41,331 nt of DNA from Candidatus Omnitrophota bacterium (GCA_018812705.1 JAHJCZ010000016.1:1-41331); one strand, 5' to 3'; positions 31,233-40,481 are shown, counted from the stretch's first letter. Numbers and translations: made by a program. The notes: generated by a model not told the origin, from the sequence alone.

Positions 31233-31412
31233 TTAAACTGCTGCTCCTGCTGCATCAGCTTCCGCTTTTTCTGCATCAGCTTTTTGTTTATTCTGGAAAC
31301 AGTTATTATTACAGTAATATGCATTATTTCTATAATATCTTCTTTGCATTAATAATGCTTTTTTGCATGCTGCACAATTTTTGAATGCTTCATTTTCATC
31401 TTTCTTGCTCAT
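31233..31412 (-). CDS. small (59-aa) Cys4 zinc-ribbon-like protein with Ala/Glu-rich tail
   Basis: MSKKDENEAFKNCAACKKALLMQRRYYRNNAYYCNNNCFQNKQKADAEKAEADAAGAAV; CxxC...CxxxC; not in ORF track. Confidence 0.65.
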   Translation of the reverse strand: MSKKDENEAFKNCAACKKALLMQRRYYRNNAYYCNNNCFQNKQKADAEKAEADAAGAAV

Positions 31413-31462
31413 TCTTTTCTTAAACTCCTTTCAAACACTTAATTATATTTTTACTCATAAAC

Positions 31463-31831
31463 TTATTGTCTTGGATGGGTATATCCGTGAATTTTGATCT
31501 TTGCATTACGCTCAAGTCTATCATTATCAAATTCAAGGCCTGCCTGGTACCTATCCATAAATGGCATTTTTTCGATCCAAACAATACGAGCGACACAATC
31601 AACAATTCTCTGAGTTGCTAATTGCACTTCCAAGTTAACCTCAGAATTAAGAGGAACAAACTCATTTAAATTAATTTTTATTCCGCCGTCACTAATATCA
31701 TGAGCCAAACAACCTTCAGACTCTGCAGAATCCTTAAGCTTGAACCTTACAAGATTCCTACACTCAACCCTCTGAAAACTTCTTTTTTCTTGCACGCTCT
31801 TATACAAGGCAACCCCCTTTTTAGAAAGCAC
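31463..31831 (-). CDS. PilZ domain protein
   Basis: 'EKRSFQRVECRNLVRFKL...AHDISDGGIKINL' RxxxR and DxSxxG motifs. Confidence 0.8.
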   Translation of the reverse strand: MLSKKGVALYKSVQEKRSFQRVECRNLVRFKLKDSAESEGCLAHDISDGGIKINLNEFVPLNSEVNLEVQLATQRIVDCVARIVWIEKMPFMDRYQAGLEFDNDRLERNAKIKIHGYTHPRQ

Positions 31832-32159
31832 CCCATGTTATCCGTGGATTGATGGATGCATTATAACATAATATATAGTGCTTACAATCATTATTTGACG
31901 ATGAAATCAAATAATTGCAGTATTGCAACGAAACACACTTTATAACTATTTTTTCTTGTTAATAATATAATATAAATCGAATTCTACTATGTAAGTATGC
32001 AACATTTTTATGGAACTGTCAAACATATCATAATTGTAACCTACTAGAATTGTTATAATTTTAACTCAAGACACGTATCACTTTTAATTTCAATGGTTTG
32101 CAAAACCTAGAAAACACGTTCTTTACCTAAAGACCGCACTATCAAAATATCGTATTTCC

Positions 32160-32188
32160 TTTACCACTATGACCCAGCGTGATATAAT
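32160..32188 (+). promoter_or_regulatory. candidate promoter for the gspA/gspB-like pair
   Basis: TTTACC (32160-32165), 17-bp spacer, TATAAT (32183-32188). Confidence 0.5.
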
Positions 32189-32211
32189 CCCTTTCATAAT
32201 TAGCTAATACT

Positions 32212-32237
32212 CAATTCTCCAGCCGGCTGGAGAATTG
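32212..32237. repeat. 26-bp perfect palindrome in the 5' leader of the gspA-like gene
   Basis: caattctccagccggctggagaattg is self-complementary. Confidence 0.9.
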
Positions 32238-32270
32238 CTCAACCGGCTGACCAAATAGGTCCACGTTCTT

Positions 32271-33074
32271 ATGTACAAACATTTCTATAATCTCAAAGAA
32301 AATCCCTTCAATGTGACAGCTGACCCTGATTTCTTTTTTTTCAGCCAACATCACACAGAAGCCTTTTCGCATTTAATTTACTGCATACAGCAAAGAAAAG
32401 GCATTTCTATTATTACTGGTGAAATTGGCACAGGTAAAACAACACTTTGCCGAATGCTACTAAACAGGCTTGAAAACACAATCAAAACCGCGCTTATTTT
32501 AAATCCAAGTTTTTCAGATCTTCAATTATTAAGATTGGTCCTTAAAGACCTAGGGGTTGAATGCAAGCAAAAGAATAAATTCGCATTAATTGACGCTTTG
32601 AACAATTTTTTACTTGAAGAATCCGGCAAAGGCAATAATGTAGTCCTTATTATAGATGAAGCTCAAAACCTCAGGATCAAGCAATTAGAACAAATTCGAC
32701 TCTTGTCAAACCTTGAAACAGAAAAAGACAAGCTACTGCAGATCATTCTTGTCGGACAACCCGAACTGACCGAAAAATTGAAGCAAACCTCGATCAGACA
32801 GCTTAATCAGAGGATCACTGTCAGATACCACATTACTCCTCTTGAAGAAAATGATATCGAAAGATATGTCAAGCATAGGCTATCTGTAGCCAGCAACTCT
32901 AAAGTCAAAGTTCATTTCGCTAAAGATGCCATAGATGAGATCTTCGCCCTTTCTGGAGGCACCCCAAGAATGATCAATATTATTTGCGATAGAGCACTGT
33001 TAGCAGGCTTCACTAAAGACACATACACGATCACTAAAGATATAATAGATGAAAGCGCCCGGGAGGTTATCTGA
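32271..33074 (+). CDS. GspA/ExeA-like AAA ATPase
   Basis: 'MYKHFYNLKENPFNVTADPDFFFFSQHHTEAFSHLIYCIQQRKGISIITGEIGTGKTTLCRMLL', 'VLIIDEAQNL'. Confidence 0.92.
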   Translation: MYKHFYNLKENPFNVTADPDFFFFSQHHTEAFSHLIYCIQQRKGISIITGEIGTGKTTLCRMLLNRLENTIKTALILNPSFSDLQLLRLVLKDLGVECKQKNKFALIDALNNFLLEESGKGNNVVLIIDEAQNLRIKQLEQIRLLSNLETEKDKLLQIILVGQPELTEKLKQTSIRQLNQRITVRYHITPLEENDIERYVKHRLSVASNSKVKVHFAKDAIDEIFALSGGTPRMINIICDRALLAGFTKDTYTITKDIIDESAREVI

Positions 33075-33076
33075 TA

Positions 33077-33610
33077 ATGAGCATTATTCACGATGCACTA
33101 AAAAAAGCACAAAAGAACTTAAAGAACATTGAACACCACAACTTATCGAAAGAGAATAAACAAGATACTCTTGAATATAACATACCTGAAAAACAGGAAA
33201 CTATAAATGGACTCTCCGATATACGGATAAGACCTTCAGCTATAATATTATTTTGCCTTATCGTAAGTGTAATCATTTTAGCTACAAACACTGTTCTCTA
33301 TTATTTAAAAACACGGGCTTCTTCTACTGCAAAAACCCCGATCTCAGAATCATCAATTACCCAAAATCCAACTGTTTCAAATATTATGACAACAGAATCT
33401 GCGCCTATAAACAAATCACAACAAATTGAAACTTCTATCGTCTTATCTGGAGCTCTGATGGCAGAGGATAAAAGGGTTGCTCTAATAAATAACGATGTTT
33501 ATGAAATTGGGGAATCTATTGATGAAAAGATTATAACTAATATATCTCTCAACGAAGTTGAATTACTTGATAAAAATGGGGTAAGAACAATTATAAAAGT
33601 AAAAAAATAG
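33077..33610 (+). CDS. GspB-like general secretion pathway protein
   Basis: N-terminal 'MSIIHDALKKAQK', single TM, C-terminal 'LSGALMAEDKRVALINNDVYEIGE'. Confidence 0.8.
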   Translation: MSIIHDALKKAQKNLKNIEHHNLSKENKQDTLEYNIPEKQETINGLSDIRIRPSAIILFCLIVSVIILATNTVLYYLKTRASSTAKTPISESSITQNPTVSNIMTTESAPINKSQQIETSIVLSGALMAEDKRVALINNDVYEIGESIDEKIITNISLNEVELLDKNGVRTIIKVKK

Positions 33611-33664
33611 AAAGATCTTCTTCAATTATAAGTATTATTACTGATATAAGAGAAAATATCCCGA

Positions 33665-34765
33665 TTATATTTTAGTGATCATCAGTTTCTTTACTGCAGA
33701 AGAGATAACATCAATAGAAATGCCCTCAACAACTTTTACCCTTCCAACACTTTGCATCAGAACAAATCTATTTTTCCCAGCTATAAATTTCTTATCGTGT
33801 TTCATAATACGCATAATATCTGCAAGTTTACATTTTTGAATAAACTGCGGCAATCCGATCTCATTCAAAACATCATTAACAAGATCAGCATTTTTTTGAC
33901 TAGCTAACCCTAATTTACAGGAAATTTCAATTGCTGCTCTCATGCCCAAAGCAATAGCTTCTCCATGATGATACCCATTATACTTTCCTGCAGCTTCAAC
34001 AGCATGGCCTACTGTATGGCCAAAGTTCAATATTGTCCTAATGCCTCTGGTCTCTTTCTCATCGCTAGAAACCACCGCGGCTTTAATACGGCTGCATTCC
34101 AGCACAACATTAGTCAATACATTAGCATTCAGCTCTATCAATTTTTTCTTATTCTCAAGAATATAATCAAACAGCTTCTTATCTTTAATAATTCCATACT
34201 TAACTGCTTCTGCAAAGCCATTAAGAACTTGGCGCTTATCTAGTGTCAGTAAAGTAGAAACATCGCTCCAAACAACCTTTGGCTGATAAAAAGCTCCGAC
34301 AAGGTTCTTTCCGACAGGAAGATCGATCGCAACCTTACCGCCAATTGACGAATCCACTTGCGCCAAAAATGTCGTTGGCACTTGAACATAAGGGACACCT
34401 CTTTTGTAAGCTGAAGCAACATAACCGGCAAGGTCCCCAATAACTCCACCACCCAAAGCAACAATAAATGGCCTCTTAAAACAATCGTACAAAGCAATTT
34501 TCTCGATCAATCCAAAAGCATGCTTTGCCGACTTTGACTTTTCACCATCTGGGACTTCAAAGACCTTTACAGAAAAACCGCTTTTTTTAAGACTTGTTTC
34601 AATGGCTTTTCCATGAAATTTTCTTACGACAGGATTTGTTATGATAATTGCATCTTTGCCAATATCAAGAGAACGTAAATAAACCCCTAGTTTTGGCATA
34701 ATATTCTTGCCAACAACAATATTATAAGAATTTTCTTTTAATTTAAGGGCAACTTTCTGCATCAA
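33665..34765 (-). CDS. aroB: 3-dehydroquinate synthase
   Basis: 'ALGGGVIGDLAGYVASAYKRGVPYVQVPTTFLAQVDSSIGGKVAIDLP', 'LNFGHTVGHAVE'. Confidence 0.96.
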   Translation of the reverse strand: MMQKVALKLKENSYNIVVGKNIMPKLGVYLRSLDIGKDAIIITNPVVRKFHGKAIETSLKKSGFSVKVFEVPDGEKSKSAKHAFGLIEKIALYDCFKRPFIVALGGGVIGDLAGYVASAYKRGVPYVQVPTTFLAQVDSSIGGKVAIDLPVGKNLVGAFYQPKVVWSDVSTLLTLDKRQVLNGFAEAVKYGIIKDKKLFDYILENKKKLIELNANVLTNVVLECSRIKAAVVSSDEKETRGIRTILNFGHTVGHAVEAAGKYNGYHHGEAIALGMRAAIEISCKLGLASQKNADLVNDVLNEIGLPQFIQKCKLADIMRIMKHDKKFIAGKNRFVLMQSVGRVKVVEGISIDVISSAVKKLMITKI

Positions 34766-35382
34766 AAATCAACTCCCAATATCTTGCCGACAACTAAAAT
34801 TATCGGCAATACTATTATCTTAAAAGCACCTAAATACAACAGGCCAAATACTATTAATATGCCGTAACGTTCAACGCTTGCATATTTCATTGCAATTTTA
34901 TCAGGCAATAATCCCATTAAGATCCTTGACCCATCTAGAGGCGGAATAGGAATAAGATTAAAAACCGCTAGTAAAATATTCATATAAATAGCGATCTCTA
35001 TCAATGCCTCCATAGCATTCGGCAAGCCAACAATGAAAATTCTACTCAATAAAACTGCTATCGCAATATTAATTGCAGGCCCTGATAATCCAACCCATAT
35101 CATATCTCTCTTAGGATTTTTTAACCTTGAGAACATAACTGGAACAGGCTTAGCCCAACCAAAAACAAAAGTATCATGCCCTAACATCCTTAACGTCAGC
35201 AATATGCCAGGAATAATTACAGTACCCACCATATCAACATGCTTTAACGGATTCAATGTTAACCTTCCTGCAAGTTTTGCAGTTGGATCTCCCAATTTAT
35301 TTGCCACCCATCCATGAGCACATTCATGAAGAATAATTGAAAAAAACAAAACAACAAGAATCGAAAATATCTCAATAAGCAT
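34762..35382 (-). CDS. site-2 protease (M50) family membrane metalloprotease
   Basis: 'ILHECAHGWVANKLGDPTAKLAGRLTLNPLKHVDMVG', 'NLIPIPPLDGSRIL'. Confidence 0.92.
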   Translation of the reverse strand: MLIEIFSILVVLFFSIILHECAHGWVANKLGDPTAKLAGRLTLNPLKHVDMVGTVIIPGILLTLRMLGHDTFVFGWAKPVPVMFSRLKNPKRDMIWVGLSGPAINIAIAVLLSRIFIVGLPNAMEALIEIAIYMNILLAVFNLIPIPPLDGSRILMGLLPDKIAMKYASVERYGILIVFGLLYLGAFKIIVLPIILVVGKILGVDF

Positions 35383-35399
35383 AAATCAAACAATCTTTT

Positions 35400-36215
35400 T
35401 TATAGTTCTAGCTGAAATTTTAAAGCATTAACAATTGGGAAAGAAACGATCTGCCTTGAATTCTGATCAACTTTCCCTTCAACTTTTACTTTCTTATTAA
35501 CAAAACCCCCAAGTACATCATTAAAGCCTTTGATGTAATAAACTGAACTGTCATCCGCAACGATCTTAAATATTAAACCGTCCAATTCAATATCTTCTTG
35601 AACCTGGATGACCCCAGCTATCGTAACAATGCTTTTTAACTCTTCTGCAATTCTTTCTTCCTCTTGCCTTTTTAACAATAGCTCTCGTTCTTTTTCGTCA
35701 GATAGGGTTCTTTTATATTTTGAAATGTCCTTTGACGTGAACTTGATATATTCGTCAGCTATCCAGCCAAAGCTATTCTTGTGAGGATATATTTTATAGA
35801 AACCTTCTTCTTCGCTTAAAATTACAACTTTATCTCCCCTAACAAGCTGTCCAACAATGCTTGAAGAAGTATTACTTTTACTTCGAATATTGACATGGTC
35901 CCCAACTATCTCACCAAAATCTGACTCTATAAGTTCAACATATTTACTGCTGATAAAATTGTCAGCCTTTTCTGGTAGCATAACTTTATACCAACTATAA
36001 TCACGCTCTAAAACTACCAATTTATCTCCATTATTAACAAAACAAAGATTCTCAAAATTCACACTCTGCCCTGCACGAATATTGACTTTTTCAGAAGTCA
36101 CCTCTCCGAGAAATGGAAAAAACTCCTGAACTGAAGCTGCAGAAACAAAAGTACAGCAGACATTCAAGTTCATCATAATAAATAATATTGATAGAAAAAC
36201 AACTCGTAGAATCAT
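35400..36215 (-). CDS. secreted protein with two bacterial SH3 domains
   Basis: signal peptide; 'EKVNIRAGQS...WYKV' and 'DHVNIRSKSNTSSSIVGQLVRGDKVVILSEEEGFYKI'. Confidence 0.85.
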   Translation of the reverse strand: MILRVVFLSILFIMMNLNVCCTFVSAASVQEFFPFLGEVTSEKVNIRAGQSVNFENLCFVNNGDKLVVLERDYSWYKVMLPEKADNFISSKYVELIESDFGEIVGDHVNIRSKSNTSSSIVGQLVRGDKVVILSEEEGFYKIYPHKNSFGWIADEYIKFTSKDISKYKRTLSDEKERELLLKRQEEERIAEELKSIVTIAGVIQVQEDIELDGLIFKIVADDSSVYYIKGFNDVLGGFVNKKVKVEGKVDQNSRQIVSFPIVNALKFQLEL

Positions 36216-36360
36216 TTTGAAGATTTATGTGGAGTATGCTTTTGACCGCTATGCGGAACAAAATAGGTTATTAAAAAACAGCATAATACTTCTCAAATTT
36301 ATTCTATACTTCCTGCTAAACAGATAGAACTAAAATAAATTCCAAAGAATAAACACAATC

Positions 36361-36576
36361 CTATTTCTTTTCATCTACTTTATCCTTGTCTTCAGCCTCA
36401 GCCTTCTTTTTTCTAGCTTTGACCTTGACAATCTTTGTTTTTGGTAAAGAAGTTACAGATTGACCATCAACCCAAAGACCTTTTTTCATAAGATCTTTAA
36501 TACGTTCAATTCTTGATAGAACTGTTCTTTGTTGTGCCCCAGCTGTATCTACCTTTAAAGATGGATGTAACGACAT
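36361..36576 (-). CDS. small basic protein, PVC-superphylum signature family
   Basis: MSLHPSLKVDTAGAQQRTVLSRIERIKDLMKKGLWVDGQSVTSLPKTKIVKVKARKKK...: MS-HPSL start, R(N/T)VL-R-ERI, W-G-SV--LPK pattern. Confidence 0.8.
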   Translation of the reverse strand: MSLHPSLKVDTAGAQQRTVLSRIERIKDLMKKGLWVDGQSVTSLPKTKIVKVKARKKKAEAEDKDKVDEKK

Positions 36577-36577
36577 C

Positions 36578-37207
36578 TTACAATCTCCTTATTAAAAAAT
36601 CATTATATCTTGACTTTATTTTGTTCGAAAACGTTTTTGCTTCTTCTCTTTTCTTAAACCGTCCTATGCAGACAATTAAGTGATCACCTTTTGATAATAC
36701 AAAAACATCCTCCCCCATACCATTAAGCTTTTCAGATTCCATCTGTGCATTTTTCTTCTGTTTGAAAGAAGCAACTTGAATGGTAAAAACATTCTGATTA
36801 GTTTCCTGAACTTCTTGCGGAAGACTTAGAATTGCTTCGTTATTGCCAATAATTCTCTGGCCAACACTTGCAAATTCAACCTTTTCAATTTCCGTATTTT
36901 CAGAAACTTTCCCTTCATCAGAAGGAGGCAATGATACACTATTTCCATTAATTTGAACAGCTTTTTTTTCAATTGCCCCATTTTTTGAGTTACTTGTCAT
37001 TTTTGCTACCCTTTTACCTCTTTCAACCCCAAAAGAAAATAGAACAACAAAACTTACGATGATTATAATAATTGAAGTTATTATATTTTCAGGCGTGAAT
37101 GTAAAACCCCTAAAAAAGTTGCCTTGCTGAACAGATCCTACGTTCTTTTTCACATTAGAATCAGGAAATAATTCAAACTGGGAATGTGGCTTATTATTAA
37201 TATCCAT
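36578..37207 (-). CDS. SPOR-domain membrane protein
   Basis: single TM; C-terminal 'FTIQVASFKQKKNAQMESEKL...VCIGRFKKREEAKTFSNKIK'. Confidence 0.85.
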   Translation of the reverse strand: MDINNKPHSQFELFPDSNVKKNVGSVQQGNFFRGFTFTPENIITSIIIIIVSFVVLFSFGVERGKRVAKMTSNSKNGAIEKKAVQINGNSVSLPPSDEGKVSENTEIEKVEFASVGQRIIGNNEAILSLPQEVQETNQNVFTIQVASFKQKKNAQMESEKLNGMGEDVFVLSKGDHLIVCIGRFKKREEAKTFSNKIKSRYNDFLIRRL

Positions 37208-37223
37208 AATACTAATTATAGTT

Positions 37224-38297
37224 TTATTTGTTAGAAGAACTCAAGTAATTTCTAAACTTTTTTTGATTCGAAAGCTCTACAAAAACATCAACTACCTTAG
37301 GGTCAAACTGTGTTCCACTATTGTGCCTAATTTCTGCAATGGCATCATCAACTGATAAACCTGTTTTATACGGACGTTCAACTGTCATGGCTTCAAAAGC
37401 CTCAACAACAGCCATAACCCTTGCCCCTAAAGGAATTCGGTTTCCCTTCAAACCCGACGGATAACCAGATCCATCATACTTTTCATGGTGATAAAGTATG
37501 ATCGGCAAAACAGGCTTTAAAAATTCAACTGGCTTTAACAGATCGACATTCTTTTTTGGCTGCTTACGTACAAGCTTAAATTCCTCCTTCGTAAGCTGAC
37601 CTCTTTTTAACAAGAAGTTATATGGCACATCAATTGCACCTGCATCTCGTAAAATACAGGCATAATAAAGATGACCAATATCGTCTGAGTTCATCTTCAT
37701 TTTTTTTGCAATTGCATTTATCATCTGAAAAAATGCAGGCATATGAGCAGTTCTTAAAGAATGCCCGTGTTTCTTTAGTAGCTTTCCAATAAACTCAATA
37801 CTTCCTAAAATAATTTCTTGCTGTTTTTCATAAAGCTGAAGATTTTTTATTGCAGTAACTGCTTGTTCAGCTACAACAGCAAGCATTTCCCTGTCAAAAT
37901 CTGTAAAAGCCGGCTCTCTTCTTTTTCTTTTAATAAATATTGCACCGATATTTTCATCAGACACTAAAGGCAATCCTATTATATGCTTTTCAGTAATTGA
38001 ACCCCCTTGAGTAACCTTTAATTCCTTACTAGGGATCTTAGCAAGATCCTTCTTTTTCTCAACAAGAATATTGATTTTATTATCAAAGATCGCGATCAAG
38101 CTAACTTTACCTTTTACAGGATCAAGAATATATATGCTTGAGGAGCTTGCTTTAATAAATTGACACAAAAGCCTAGTTAGACGCAAAGCCAATTCCTGGA
38201 CGTTAAAAGTAGAATTAACCAACCTGTAAACCATGTGAACAGCAGAAAGAATAAGATTATACTTTTTGGTATGGGTTAAATAATTTTTTGTGTTCAT
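37224..38297 (-). CDS. GAF domain + degenerate HD-GYP domain protein
   Basis: GAF-like N-terminus; 'ILYHHEKYDGSGYPSGLKGNRIPLGARVMAVVEAFEAMT', but 'LRDAGAIDVP' in place of 'LHDIGKIGIP'. Confidence 0.88.
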   Translation of the reverse strand: MNTKNYLTHTKKYNLILSAVHMVYRLVNSTFNVQELALRLTRLLCQFIKASSSSIYILDPVKGKVSLIAIFDNKINILVEKKKDLAKIPSKELKVTQGGSITEKHIIGLPLVSDENIGAIFIKRKRREPAFTDFDREMLAVVAEQAVTAIKNLQLYEKQQEIILGSIEFIGKLLKKHGHSLRTAHMPAFFQMINAIAKKMKMNSDDIGHLYYACILRDAGAIDVPYNFLLKRGQLTKEEFKLVRKQPKKNVDLLKPVEFLKPVLPIILYHHEKYDGSGYPSGLKGNRIPLGARVMAVVEAFEAMTVERPYKTGLSVDDAIAEIRHNSGTQFDPKVVDVFVELSNQKKFRNYLSSSNK

Positions 38298-39435
38298 CTA
38301 ATGCAAACCTATCTGTCATTAATGCGATATGATTACAAATTATTTTTCGCGTTTCTGCTTCGGAATAAATTCTATCTCTAGGATACACATCATACGGCAA
38401 TTGCTTAGGATTCTTTTTATAAACTTCAAATAAATCATTTAATATCCTGCTAGCCTTAGAGGTCATCCTCTCAACTCTATAATGGCCGTATAGCTTCTCA
38501 TTTACAAGCTTCTGAAGAAAATCTCGCTGCATCTTCATCTCAGGACTATAGCCGATAATAACGTTTTTCATTTTTTTTAAATTATAATCTTTTACTTCAT
38601 CTGATGATTTAAAACCAACTTCCTCTAATTTTTCATTTGAATAAACTAGCATATCCTTGATCTGCATATCGATTAAAGCTCGAACAATCTGATACTTAAA
38701 CATTTCAATATTATTTTTCTCGAGAGTAGATTCAATTTTCGAAGCTGCATTATGCCATAGCTCACTTTCTATTAAATCTTCCTTTGCAATACAACCCGAA
38801 GTCATGCCATCGTCAATATCATGCGATAAATAGGCTAATCCGTCAGCTACGTCAACTACATTTGCTTCAAACGTCGGCCCTATATTTCGATACTCTTCAA
38901 CATCACCCTTATCATCATAATCTGTCTCATGTTTCAAAATTCCTATCAATACTTCCTGAGAAAGATTCAAACCATTAAAACAAGGATAACGTTTCTCAAT
39001 TTCAGTAACAATTTCAAAACTATGAAAATTATGATTGAAACCTCCCACTCCCTCCATTAACAAATTTAAAGCACTTTCTCCTGCATGACCAAAGGGTGAA
39101 TGTCCCAGGTCATGAGCCAAAGCTATAGCCTCAATAAGATCCTCATTTAATTGCAGGCTTCTTCCAATACTTCTTGCTATTTGGGCAACTTCAATTGTGT
39201 GAGTTAAACGTGTTCGGTAGTAATCACCTTCGAAAATAACAAACACCTGCGTCTTATATTCAAGCTTTCTAAAAGCTTCTGAGTGAACTATGCGGTCTCT
39301 ATCTCTTTGATAACATGTTCTATGAGCGCACTGCGGCTCTTCATGCTTGCGTCCTGCAGTAAATTTGCTTTTCATTGCATATGGAGCAAGATTCTTTTCT
39401 TCAAGAGCTTCAATTTTTTCTCTTGTAAACATCAC
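38257..39435 (-). CDS. dgt: dGTP triphosphohydrolase-like protein
   Basis: 'RDRDRIVHSEAFRKLEYKTQVFV', 'RTRLTHTIEVAQIARSI', 'ALAHDLGHSPFGHAGE'. Confidence 0.93.
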   Translation of the reverse strand: MMFTREKIEALEEKNLAPYAMKSKFTAGRKHEEPQCAHRTCYQRDRDRIVHSEAFRKLEYKTQVFVIFEGDYYRTRLTHTIEVAQIARSIGRSLQLNEDLIEAIALAHDLGHSPFGHAGESALNLLMEGVGGFNHNFHSFEIVTEIEKRYPCFNGLNLSQEVLIGILKHETDYDDKGDVEEYRNIGPTFEANVVDVADGLAYLSHDIDDGMTSGCIAKEDLIESELWHNAASKIESTLEKNNIEMFKYQIVRALIDMQIKDMLVYSNEKLEEVGFKSSDEVKDYNLKKMKNVIIGYSPEMKMQRDFLQKLVNEKLYGHYRVERMTSKASRILNDLFEVYKKNPKQLPYDVYPRDRIYSEAETRKIICNHIALMTDRFALDEHKKLFNPYQKV

Positions 39436-39901
39436 ATAACTCCTTGTGCAAAGTCTTTAGCGATTGGGAAATAACTTTTGTACCGCTAACAACTGGCATA
39501 AAATTAACATCCCCTGGCCATCTTGGGACTATATGCATATGCAAATGTCCTGGAAAACCTGCCCCAGCAACTTTTCCAAGATTCATACCGATATTAAAAC
39601 CAGATGGGCTTATAGTCTTTTGTATTAGTGCTTTTGTCTCGCTAAGCAGATCGAAAAATTCATCTCTCTCTTCTTTTTTTAACTTGTCTATATCACTAAC
39701 ATGTCTATTTGTAACTATTAATGTATGGCCATTATTGTAAGGATAGATATTAAGCACTGCAAAACAATACTTGCCTCTAATGACAACAAAGTTCTGCTTA
39801 TCTTTTTTTTCTTTTACAATCCTGCAAAAAACACATCCAGAAGATTTTTTAAGATCTTCGGTAATATATTTTATTCTCCATGGAGCCCATAGCTTATCCA
39901 T
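39410..39901 (-). CDS. HIT family hydrolase
   Basis: 'CVFCRIV' and 'GHLHMHIVPRW' histidine triad. Confidence 0.93.
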   Translation of the reverse strand: MDKLWAPWRIKYITEDLKKSSGCVFCRIVKEKKDKQNFVVIRGKYCFAVLNIYPYNNGHTLIVTNRHVSDIDKLKKEERDEFFDLLSETKALIQKTISPSGFNIGMNLGKVAGAGFPGHLHMHIVPRWPGDVNFMPVVSGTKVISQSLKTLHKELCDVYKRKN

Positions 39902-39998
39902 TTAATTGCCTCAGTAAATACCAGTGTGTTAAAATCCTCAAGAATGCGATGTGTCCAGGCAGGAAGCCTTTCCTAGATACCCCCTGGTTCAGAATGGT

Positions 39999-40481
39999 TC
40001 ATTTGACCTTTATGATTTTAGCGTCAACTTTTCCATCCTTAACTTCCAATATTCCATAAGCACAATATGGCGCACAAAATTTGTCATTAGGACTCCCCGG
40101 ATTAAAATACAAAATGCCATCAATAACTTCTTTTATTGCGCAATGGGAATGTCCAAAAACAACAACATCGACTTTTTCATCCTTAAACTCTTCAACAACA
40201 AAATCGAGAACTTTCTTAGCAGATCCCCTGCCATGAAATATCCCGATAGACGCACCTTCTTTTTTTATTATCAATTTTTCTCGATAGCCTTCTCGAACTT
40301 GCATATCATCCATATTACCAAAAACAGCTATCACTTCTGCAATATTTTTCAACTCGTTGATAGCATCTAAAGAACAAGCATCCCCAGCATGAATGATCAG
40401 ATCCACATCCTGAAAATCATCCAACATCTGTTTTGGAAGGCCTCTGTCATGTGTATCTGATGTAACACCTATTTTCATCAC
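39999..40481 (-). CDS. YfcE/MJ0936-type metallophosphoesterase
   Basis: 'MKIGVTSDTHDRGLP', 'IHAGDACS', 'VFGNMDD', 'IGIFHGRG', 'VVFGHSHCA', 'NPGSPND'. Confidence 0.93.
   Translation of the reverse strand: MMKIGVTSDTHDRGLPKQMLDDFQDVDLIIHAGDACSLDAINELKNIAEVIAVFGNMDDMQVREGYREKLIIKKEGASIGIFHGRGSAKKVLDFVVEEFKDEKVDVVVFGHSHCAIKEVIDGILYFNPGSPNDKFCAPYCAYGILEVKDGKVDAKIIKVK

Noticed and set aside
31420-31605. 61-aa minus-strand ORF overlapping the PilZ gene
   Set aside because: Out-of-frame overlap with a better supported PilZ ORF.
39951-40370. 139-aa plus-strand ORF
   Set aside because: Antisense to the YfcE-like phosphoesterase with intact metal-binding motifs.
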